Of a DNA stretch of 64,000 nucleotides, positions 57,547-64,000 are shown piece after piece; position 1 is the stretch's first letter; every line of letters starts with the position of its first letter. Below the pieces are notes generated by a model. The model made no database searches. It saw only the letters and a program-made list of their open reading frames with translations, and was not told the DNA's origin. The stretch is from Ditibartonella apihabitans (lineage in GTDB: Bacteria; Pseudomonadota; Alphaproteobacteria; Rhizobiales; Rhizobiaceae), in the NCBI RefSeq assembly GCF_002007485.1, contig NZ_CP015820.1:2503501-2567500 (forward strand), written 5' to 3'. The position numbers and the translations under genes were made by a program.

Positions 57547-58491
57547 ATGTCTGAAGTAAAATTTAAAAAAATCGCCCTTATCGGTATCGGCCTTATCGGC
57601 TCTTCTCTTGCCCGTGTCATCCGGCAGAAAAAATTGGCCGATCATATTGCCATTTCCACCCGCACAGGCACAACGCTTGAACGGGCACGCGAACTTAAAC
57701 TCGGTGACAGCTACACCACCGACAATGGCAAAGCGGTTGAAGATGCCGATCTCGTTATTGTTTCGGTTCCGGTCGGTTCATCTGGTCAGGTTGCAAAAGA
57801 AATTGCACCACATCTAAAACCCGGTGCCATTGTTACCGATGTCGGTTCTACCAAAGCATCGGTTATCCGCCAGATGAAACCGGAATTGCCCGATAATGTC
57901 ATCTTTATCCCCGGTCACCCCATTGCCGGTACGGAATTTTCCGGTCCTGACGCCGGTTTTGCCGACCTTTTCATCAATCGCTGGTGCATTTTGACCCCGC
58001 TTCCTGATACAGATGAAAAAGCAATCGCCAAATTGACGCAATTCTGGGAAGCCTGTGGTGCAAAAGTTGACAGAATGGATCCCGAACATCACGATCTGGT
58101 TCTGGCAATCACATCGCATTTGCCACATCTTATTGCCTATAACATTGTCGGCACGGCCAGCGACCTTGAAAAAGTCACTAATTCCGAAGTCATTGCCTAT
58201 TCGGCTTCCGGTTTTCGCGATTTTACCCGTCTTGCCTCTTCCGACCCGACAATGTGGCGCGACATCTGCCTGAACAATAAAGACGCTATCATTGAAATGC
58301 TCGGACGTTTCAGTGAAGACCTCGCTTCACTCCAACGCGCAATCCGCTGGGGAGATGGTCAGGCTTTGTTCGACCTTTTCACGCGTACACGTGCCGTAAG
58401 ACGCGGCATTATTGATGCGGGTCAGGAAGTCGATGCACCCGATTTTGGTCGTCAGGTTGCTCGCAAACACCCCGAAGATCTAAAAAAATAA
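57547..58491 (+). CDS. tyrC: Prephenate/arogenate dehydrogenase
   Basis: A 314-residue dehydrogenase for tyrosine synthesis. The Rossmann motif is IGIGLIGSSLARVIR (12-26). GHPIAGTEFSGPD and ITSHLPHLIAY are the conserved catalytic segments. Whether it prefers prephenate or arogenate is not clear. It is in an operon with hisC and is followed by a strong terminator. The chorismate mutase at 8916 makes its substrate. Confidence 0.93.
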   Translation: MSEVKFKKIALIGIGLIGSSLARVIRQKKLADHIAISTRTGTTLERARELKLGDSYTTDNGKAVEDADLVIVSVPVGSSGQVAKEIAPHLKPGAIVTDVGSTKASVIRQMKPELPDNVIFIPGHPIAGTEFSGPDAGFADLFINRWCILTPLPDTDEKAIAKLTQFWEACGAKVDRMDPEHHDLVLAITSHLPHLIAYNIVGTASDLEKVTNSEVIAYSASGFRDFTRLASSDPTMWRDICLNNKDAIIEMLGRFSEDLASLQRAIRWGDGQALFDLFTRTRAVRRGIIDAGQEVDAPDFGRQVARKHPEDLKK

Positions 58492-58502
58492 CCGGACTTC
58501 AC

Positions 58503-58545
58503 AAAGAAGCGTGTTTGCCAAAATTAAACGCGCTTCTTTTAACTA
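58503..58545 (+). terminator. Rho-independent terminator of hisC-tyrC
   Basis: A 14-bp stem (AAAGAAGCGTGTTT / AAACGCGCTTCTTT, one G-T pair) has the loop GCCAAAATT and is followed by a T. It is the strongest terminator seen in the window, though the T-run is short. Confidence 0.85.
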
Positions 58546-58777
58546 TCTCTTATAACCGGATTTGTCTGAGACGATCGGTTCATGTCCGTGTAGCTCAACA
58601 GGCTTTCAAAACAAAAAGCAACAAGCGATAAGCAATGATTGCCCATATTTGACGAAGAAAATAGGGCGCCTTCTTGTTAATCCGGATTTCTTTTATGCCA
58701 GCGTCGGCTCGGTTATATCGGCTTAATCAATGTGCCGTTTCGCCTCTACAGTCGTTGAGCCATTTCACCATTTGTCA
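58546..58777. other. Spacer between tyrC and the antiporter operon
   Basis: About 230 bases between convergent units. No gene or clear hairpin serving the mnh operon was recognised. Confidence 0.35.
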
Positions 58778-59194
58778 TTATTTGAAATCGTCAAGGCTCG
58801 GCGTTTTTTCAAGAAGCTCTTGCTGCGTCGGCAAAGAATCGTCAATCTTTTGATAGCGCATTTTCTCCGGCAATTCGGATGAATTGGAGGATTGATCGCG
58901 CTGCATGACTGCCCGCGATAACAACATGAGTGTGACAGGTGTTGTTACGATAATAAATATTGCAAGCAATATAGAATGGGAAATGAGTTTGTGACCACTC
59001 ACCGTTGAATAGATGATCGAGGCAATGATAATGCCACTGACACCCCAGCTTGTTCCAAGCGTTGGCATGTGTAAACGTTCATAAAAGCTTTTTGCACGAT
59101 TAAGACCGATGGCGCCGATCAATGTCAGTCCCGAGCCTAATAGCAGGAAAAACACAATGACGATAGAAAGCCAGAGAGGAAAGTCTTCAATCAT
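58778..59194 (-). CDS. mnhG: Monovalent cation/H+ antiporter subunit G
   Basis: A 138-residue membrane protein with three helices; LSIVIVFFLLLGSGLTLIGA and YERLHMPTLGTSWGVSGIII are conserved. It is the last gene of a seven-subunit-type Mrp/Mnh/Pha antiporter operon, and overlaps mnhF by four bases. The C-terminal tail (about 45 residues) is hydrophilic. Confidence 0.92.
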   Translation of the reverse strand: MIEDFPLWLSIVIVFFLLLGSGLTLIGAIGLNRAKSFYERLHMPTLGTSWGVSGIIIASIIYSTVSGHKLISHSILLAIFIIVTTPVTLMLLSRAVMQRDQSSNSSELPEKMRYQKIDDSLPTQQELLEKTPSLDDFK

Positions 59195-59472
59195 TCGATC
59201 ACTTCCCCGCGCATCAGAAATTTGGCCAAAGCCGAACTTGAAACAAAGCCCAAAAGGCCAATCACCAATGCGGAATCAAAATAAACAGTTGTGCCAGAAC
59301 GCATACCGAAAGTGACGAACAACATTAAAGTCGCCGTATAAAGTGCATCAAGGCCCAAAATTCTGTCCTGAGCACGCGGTCCACGGATCAGGCGAATAAA
59401 CGACAAGATCATCGCAAGTCCCAGAAACAATTGCGCAATATTGATGCCCCAATAAAGAATAACAATACTCAT
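59191..59472 (-). CDS. mnhF: Monovalent cation/H+ antiporter subunit F
   Basis: A 93-residue membrane protein with three helices; IRLIRGPRAQDRILGLDALY is the family signature. It overlaps both neighbours by four bases (mnhE upstream, mnhG downstream). Confidence 0.92.
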   Translation of the reverse strand: MSIVILYWGINIAQLFLGLAMILSFIRLIRGPRAQDRILGLDALYTATLMLFVTFGMRSGTTVYFDSALVIGLLGFVSSSALAKFLMRGEVIE

Positions 59473-59960
59473 TGGAATATCTCCAGAAGCAGACTTTCAT
59501 AACGATTTTTAATGAAATCTCTCCAATAATTTTCATTATCCATATCAAGATCAAGAATATGGACAAGAAGACTGCTATCCTTGCTATGATAGGCAATCCA
59601 GGCAGTCCCGGGAGTTGCTGTCATAATACAGGATAATACAGCAAGTCCCGTATGGTTTTTAAGTTCAAGCGGAACAGTGATGAAACCGGATTGTTTCCGT
59701 TTTGCACCGCCGAAAAGCACATAGAGGGCAACCTCATAATTCGACTTTACAATATCGATCGTAACACGAAAAAACAGCCTGATAACCGAGCCCCAATTAT
59801 GGATATGCACCTTCTGCGGTTTTAATAGCCGCATTAAAAACCCGCCTGCAAGTCCAACGACAATGCCGATGATCCCCTGCCCCAAGGTAAAGCCGTTCAA
59901 AATCATCCACATGAGAAGAAGCGACAAGGTCAACAATGGATAGGGGATTATGCGTTTCAT
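59469..59960 (-). CDS. mnhE: Monovalent cation/H+ antiporter subunit E
   Basis: A 163-residue membrane protein; the N-terminal helices and VPLELKNHTGLAVLSCIMTA and TPGTAWI match subunit E. It overlaps mnhD and mnhF by four bases each. Confidence 0.92.
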   Translation of the reverse strand: MKRIIPYPLLTLSLLLMWMILNGFTLGQGIIGIVVGLAGGFLMRLLKPQKVHIHNWGSVIRLFFRVTIDIVKSNYEVALYVLFGGAKRKQSGFITVPLELKNHTGLAVLSCIMTATPGTAWIAYHSKDSSLLVHILDLDMDNENYWRDFIKNRYESLLLEIFQ

Positions 59961-61636
59961 TTCCCACCCCTTTCAACATCAACCTTATCAATAAGTCCCG
60001 CCGTTATTTCTTTTGACGGGATCGGTCTCACTGCTACGGTTTGCTGCGGCAAAACACTGTCGATATAATTTTGCGGATGATGCAATTCTTCTGCGGCTTT
60101 TCCCATATAGCCTGCTACCGGACCGGCAGCGATGGTCAATAGAAGACACAAGCCGAGCAAGCCTGCAACGGGAGCAAATTCTATCACTTGCACGCGTGGC
60201 ACTTTCCCTTCAATCGACGCCCAGAAAGTGCGGATGCCGGTTCTCGTCATGGCGATAAGTGCGGCAAAACCGGAAAAGATGAGAAGAGCGACAAAAGTCC
60301 AATCGCGCGCGCTTGGTTGGTAACCATCGCCATTTAGTCCATCCGGATTGAAAACACCGGTAATCATCATGAATTTTGCAACAAACCCCGAAAATGGCGG
60401 CATACCGATAATGAGAATAGCTGTTATTCCGAAACACGCTCCAAGAATTGCAAGCGTTGCCGGAATATAAGTGCCGACCTCATCCTCTTCATCTTCCTCG
60501 TCTTCGCCATAAACTTCCATTGTTACCGCAAGAACATTGGCTGCTGTATCCTGACTACGTTCGACGAGTTCGACGAGCAGGAAAAATGCCGCAAGCGACA
60601 AAGTGGAGGAAACAATATAAAAAAGTGCGCCAGCGGTGAGCGAAGCATTGCCGGTTCCGATAGCAGCAAGCAGCGTTCCCGACGACACCAGAACGCTATA
60701 GGAGGCAAGCCGTCCCAGAGCCTGACTTGCAAGCACTCCGATAAAACCGAATATCAAAGTTGCGAGCCCGCCATAAAACAATATGTCATTACCAAAACCG
60801 GTTAACGTTCCACCATTTGTTCCAAAGACCAGTAATGTAAGCCGCAAAACAACGTAAATTCCGACCTTGCTCAAAATAGCAAATGTTGCACCGACTGGTG
60901 CAGCAGCAGAACTATAAGTCGGTGTCAGCCAGAAGTTGAGTGGCCACATGCCGGCTTTGACCAGAAAGGCAATTCCGAGAATTGCCGCGCCGGACTCGAA
61001 AATAATACGATCGGCCGATTTGAGAGTTTGGAGCTTCAACGCAAGATCGGCCATATTCAATGTTCCGCAAACACCGTAAATGAGAGCTGCGCCTATCAGA
61101 AAAAACGAAGAGGCAATCAGATTGATCACCACATAATGCATACCGGCGCGCACCCTCGCCAGCCCGCTACCATGGAGGGCAAGCCCATAGGATGCTGTCA
61201 ACATAACTTCAAAAAACACAAAGAGATTGAACAGATCTCCGGTCAGGAAAGCACCATTTACACCGGCAATCATGAATTGCATGAGAGAATGGAAGTGTGG
61301 ACCGGCTTTATGCCAATGGGCAGCCGAAAATACCAATGAAGCCACCGCAAGAATGCTTGCCAGAAAAACCATGGCCGCACTTAACCGGTCAAGCACCAGA
61401 ACCATTCCAAAAGGAGCTTGCCAATTTCCGAGGTTATAAACCTCTGCATGGGGTGAGACATCAATAGCGCGCCCGATCAACCCGATAGAAACAAGAACGA
61501 GTAGCCCTATTGAAGAAAGGCTTATCCATAATTTGAGTTTGCGGCGTCTTTCATCATAAAAAAGCAGAAGTGCCGCAGTCGCAATAGGAAGGAGAATGGG
61601 CAGAATAACGAGATGGTGAAGAAAATAATCAATCAT
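59957..61636 (-). CDS. mnhD: Monovalent cation/H+ antiporter subunit D
   Basis: A 559-residue, NuoN/MnhD-like proton-translocating subunit with about 14 helices. An acidic loop (EDEEDEEDEV, about 377-386) lies between helices; similar loops occur in rhizobial homologues. NLFVFFEVMLTASYGLALHG and VKAGMWPLNFWLTPTYS are conserved. It overlaps mnhC and mnhE by four bases. Confidence 0.94.
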   Translation of the reverse strand: MIDYFLHHLVILPILLPIATAALLLFYDERRRKLKLWISLSSIGLLVLVSIGLIGRAIDVSPHAEVYNLGNWQAPFGMVLVLDRLSAAMVFLASILAVASLVFSAAHWHKAGPHFHSLMQFMIAGVNGAFLTGDLFNLFVFFEVMLTASYGLALHGSGLARVRAGMHYVVINLIASSFFLIGAALIYGVCGTLNMADLALKLQTLKSADRIIFESGAAILGIAFLVKAGMWPLNFWLTPTYSSAAAPVGATFAILSKVGIYVVLRLTLLVFGTNGGTLTGFGNDILFYGGLATLIFGFIGVLASQALGRLASYSVLVSSGTLLAAIGTGNASLTAGALFYIVSSTLSLAAFFLLVELVERSQDTAANVLAVTMEVYGEDEEDEEDEVGTYIPATLAILGACFGITAILIIGMPPFSGFVAKFMMITGVFNPDGLNGDGYQPSARDWTFVALLIFSGFAALIAMTRTGIRTFWASIEGKVPRVQVIEFAPVAGLLGLCLLLTIAAGPVAGYMGKAAEELHHPQNYIDSVLPQQTVAVRPIPSKEITAGLIDKVDVERGGK

Positions 61637-61974
61637 TTATTTTCCCTTCCATCGACGTGGTCCGAACCGGTTAATCCGCGTGAAACAAGCAGAATAACAA
61701 GAAATAATGCGGTTGTGGCAAAACCGATCACAATGGCTGTAAGAACCAGAGCTTGCGGTATCGGATCGGCGTAATTTGCCGGATTGACAGGATTGGAAGG
61801 GTCAACAATCGGTGCTGCATTCGAACGGGGACGCGCCATTGAAAAAATAAACAGATTAACCGCATAGGAAATAAGCGAAAGCCCCAAAATAACCTGATAG
61901 GTTCTTGGCCGCAAAAGGAGCCAGATTCCTGAACCTGCAAGCACACCGATACCGAGAGAAAGAACAATTTCCAT
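61633..61974 (-). CDS. mnhC: Monovalent cation/H+ antiporter subunit C
   Basis: A 113-residue NuoK-like protein with three helices; GSGIWLLLRPRTYQVILGLS and ALVLTAIVIGFATTALFLVI match subunit C. It overlaps mnhD by four bases and abuts the fused A/B gene. Confidence 0.94.
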   Translation of the reverse strand: MEIVLSLGIGVLAGSGIWLLLRPRTYQVILGLSLISYAVNLFIFSMARPRSNAAPIVDPSNPVNPANYADPIPQALVLTAIVIGFATTALFLVILLVSRGLTGSDHVDGRENK

Positions 61975-64000
61975 CAGCGTCCCTCCTCTTTTTTAGCAGT
62001 TCTTTTACCAACGCGATAATGCCGGATTGATTGGTGCGCTATCGCGATGAGCATCAGCACAGTTGCGCCGACAACGAGTGAAAAGACACCGAGGTCGAAC
62101 GCCATAGCACTGGCTGTCGGCATTTTTCCGATAAACGGAATCTTCGTATATTGAAAATAGGAGGTAAGAAAGGGGAAGCCGAAAAACCACGAACCGATAC
62201 CGGTTACCAAAGCCAGAAGAATACCGAAACCGATCCAGCGCAGCGGTAATACTTTCAGATGACTTTCCACCCACCGCGTTCCCGATGCCACATATTGCAG
62301 AATAAATCCGATAGCCATAGTGACACCGCCGGCAAAACCGCCACCCGGCAAATCATGCCCGCGCATGAACAAATAGACCGCAAAGGCCATAATAACCGGA
62401 AAGAGCCAATGCATGATAATGCGTGGAATAACAAGATAATCGGAAACTGTGTCACCAACCTCCCGATCGGGCCTTGCTTCGTCAAAAGCCGACTGGACCT
62501 GTTGTTGCGTTGGTGCCTCGATGCTTTCAACTGCCGGACGGAAACGCCGCAACAGGGCAAAAACGGTGAGCGCTACAATACCGAGCACCGTTATTTCGCC
62601 CATTGTATCAAAGCCACGAAAATCCACGAGAAGTACATTAACGACATTGCGACCACCCGCATCGGAATAGGAATGGGTGAGGAAAAAATCTGAAATTGTT
62701 GCGCCTTGCGGACGGGTCATCACACAATAGGAAAGCCATGCCAAACCGCCCCCGCCGGCAATAGCAATGAGCAAATCGCGGCCTCTTCTCAACCATGGCG
62801 TAAAACCGTCCGGCATAGGGTCAGGTGCTTGCAAGCGTTTGGGCAGCCATCTCAGCCCCAAAAGCAGAAGAACGGTTGTGACAACTTCCACAACCAATTG
62901 TGTCAATGCAAGATCGGGGGCGGAAAGCCACAAGAATGTGGCACAGGTCATAAGCCCCGTTACGCCTAAAAGTATCAACGAAGCAAAGCGGTGGAATTTT
63001 GCCTGCCATGCAACCAATATTGCGCAAACACCACCGATCAGCCAGATAATTAAAAACGGTAGATCAAGCGGAAAAAGCGGCAATGCACCCGCATCAATCC
63101 ATTGATTGCCGGCAATTAACAACAAGAGTGCAACGATGGGTGCAAGGATAATCCAGCGTGCTTCCACTTGCAGACGACGGGTCGAAAGAAAAGCCTCGGC
63201 CGAACGCGCCCATTTCCATGATATTGTTACCAATACGCGTTCAAAAATACGCTGCCCTTTCAAATGTCTGAAAAATGGCGGCCCACCTTCACATGATTTC
63301 AGATATTTGCGCGTGAGAATATAAAGTATAAGCCCGCCGATCAAAGCAATGAGGCTCATGACAAGCGGCGTATTGAAGCCATGCCAGAGAGCGAGATCAT
63401 AATGCGGTGTTTCAGCCCCCAATACAGAATGGACCGCTGTTCCCAATATGCCACCGATGGCAAATTTCGGAAATATGCCGATGAGAAGGCATAAAAACAC
63501 CAACAGCTCGATGGGAAAACGCATGAAATGCGGGGGTTCATGCGGCGTTTTTGGCAAATCATGCGGCTTCCCGCCAAAAAATACCCCGTGGATAAAACGC
63601 ACCGAATAGGTAACACTCAACAATCCCGCGAGCGTAGCAAGATAAGGTGTACTCTTGTCGAGCCATGATTCCATGTGAACTTCAACCGCTTCGGCAAAAA
63701 ACATTTCCTTCGATATGAAGCCGTTGAGAAGCGGCACACCTGCCATGGCAGCACTTGCAACCAGCGCCAACGTTCCGGTAAACGGCATATAGCGGAAAAG
63801 CCCCGACAATTTGCGCATATCGCGGGTTCCCGTTTCGTGGTCGATAATGCCCGCTGCCATAAACAATGATGCCTTGAAAATGGCATGGTTGACGATATGG
63901 AAAATTGCTGCAACGCACGCAAGCGGGCTTGCAAGACTTAAGAGCGTGGTTATCAACCCGAGATGACTGATTGTCGAATAGGCAAGCAGACCTTTAAGGT
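61974..64000 (-). CDS. mnhA: Fused antiporter subunit A/B, 5' end cut by window
   Basis: The last 675 or so codons of a large NuoL-like subunit; the start lies beyond 64000. The frame reads through to the window edge (LKGLLAYSTISHLGL in the last bases), so the internal ATG at 63956 is not the start. It has SLFMAAGIIDHETGTRDMRK, then a DUF4040-like (MbhD) region with LALTQLVVEVVTTVLLLLGL, and a C-terminal MnhB domain with GHDLPGGGFAGGVTMAIGFI. This is the fused A+B organisation of Pha/Mrp type 1 antiporters (Na+/H+ or K+/H+). It is the first gene of the operon visible here. Confidence 0.93.
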   Translation of the reverse strand, partial: LKGLLAYSTISHLGLITTLLSLASPLACVAAIFHIVNHAIFKASLFMAAGIIDHETGTRDMRKLSGLFRYMPFTGTLALVASAAMAGVPLLNGFISKEMFFAEAVEVHMESWLDKSTPYLATLAGLLSVTYSVRFIHGVFFGGKPHDLPKTPHEPPHFMRFPIELLVFLCLLIGIFPKFAIGGILGTAVHSVLGAETPHYDLALWHGFNTPLVMSLIALIGGLILYILTRKYLKSCEGGPPFFRHLKGQRIFERVLVTISWKWARSAEAFLSTRRLQVEARWIILAPIVALLLLIAGNQWIDAGALPLFPLDLPFLIIWLIGGVCAILVAWQAKFHRFASLILLGVTGLMTCATFLWLSAPDLALTQLVVEVVTTVLLLLGLRWLPKRLQAPDPMPDGFTPWLRRGRDLLIAIAGGGGLAWLSYCVMTRPQGATISDFFLTHSYSDAGGRNVVNVLLVDFRGFDTMGEITVLGIVALTVFALLRRFRPAVESIEAPTQQQVQSAFDEARPDREVGDTVSDYLVIPRIIMHWLFPVIMAFAVYLFMRGHDLPGGGFAGGVTMAIGFILQYVASGTRWVESHLKVLPLRWIGFGILLALVTGIGSWFFGFPFLTSYFQYTKIPFIGKMPTASAMAFDLGVFSLVVGATVLMLIAIAHQSIRHYRVGKRTAKKEEGR

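Noticed and set aside
60478-60511. Acidic repeat within mnhD as a new element
   Set aside because: Similar acidic loops are expected in rhizobial homologues; there is no sign of insertion.

Overview
The window looks like ordinary chromosome of a Hyphomicrobiales (Rhizobiales) alphaproteobacterium of moderate to low GC. The evidence is gene order typical of that order: rsmB-heparinase-purH, hemD-mitofilin-like-hemY divergent from tsaD-gpsA-yciI-EVE, metX-metW divergent from hisC-tyrC, a fused mrp/pha antiporter operon, and DUF1127, DUF2125 and DUF1674 proteins. AT-rich spacers, a membrane gluconate-dehydrogenase complex and an acetolactate decarboxylase fit a host-associated Bartonellaceae such as the bee-gut Bartonella. 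That assignment is inference; there is no rRNA gene here to test it.

Layout. 1-1450: a DUF1127 gene, a decayed second copy, imperfect repeats and a long AT-rich spacer. 1455-7576 (minus): htpX, rsmB, a heparinase-family protein and purH. 7660-10789: a DUF1674 gene, then ffh, chorismate mutase and rpsP on minus. 11124-17021: MltB-type transglycosylase, carbonic anhydrase, pyridoxal kinase, DUF2125, ChaC, a glutamine amidotransferase and TerB. 17214-21049 (minus): hemD, a mitofilin-like protein and hemY. 21299-24802 (plus): tsaD, gpsA, yciI, EVE and a methyltransferase. 25072-29625: a small membrane or secreted ORF, an L,D-transpeptidase lipoprotein with a TusA-like gene, then dac-cobW on minus. 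29971-33251: a UspA gene, the BioMNY biotin importer and plsC.

33375-37172 (minus) is a three-gene gluconate 2-dehydrogenase-type complex: Tat-exported small subunit, GMC flavoprotein and triheme cytochrome c. It is followed by an unknown secreted protein with thiD, a divergent AraC/DJ-1 pair, a dicarboxylate transporter, a probable IS6-type transposase remnant, acetolactate decarboxylase and tRNA-Gly(GCC). 44286-48027 holds an ABC importer and holA. 48050-53534 holds D-amino-acid transaminase, a hydroxyacid dehydrogenase and the modEABC operon behind a clear ModE operator. 53497-58491 holds a phosphotransferase with metW-metX on minus, and hisC-tyrC on plus. 58778 to the end is the mrp/pha cation/proton antiporter operon on minus, cut by the window edge.

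Most genes are housekeeping. The carbon genes (gluconate oxidation, dicarboxylate uptake, acetoin formation) suggest periplasmic sugar-acid oxidation and overflow metabolism. Envelope genes (transglycosylase, L,D-transpeptidase, D,D-carboxypeptidase, plsC) are scattered through the window. I see no CRISPR array, prophage, secretion system or defence island. The points most worth a second look are a structured leader before ffh, a decayed DUF1127 and repeat cluster, small secreted ORFs of unknown role, the absence of hemC next to hemD, the break after rpsP, and the transposase remnant next to acetolactate decarboxylase.
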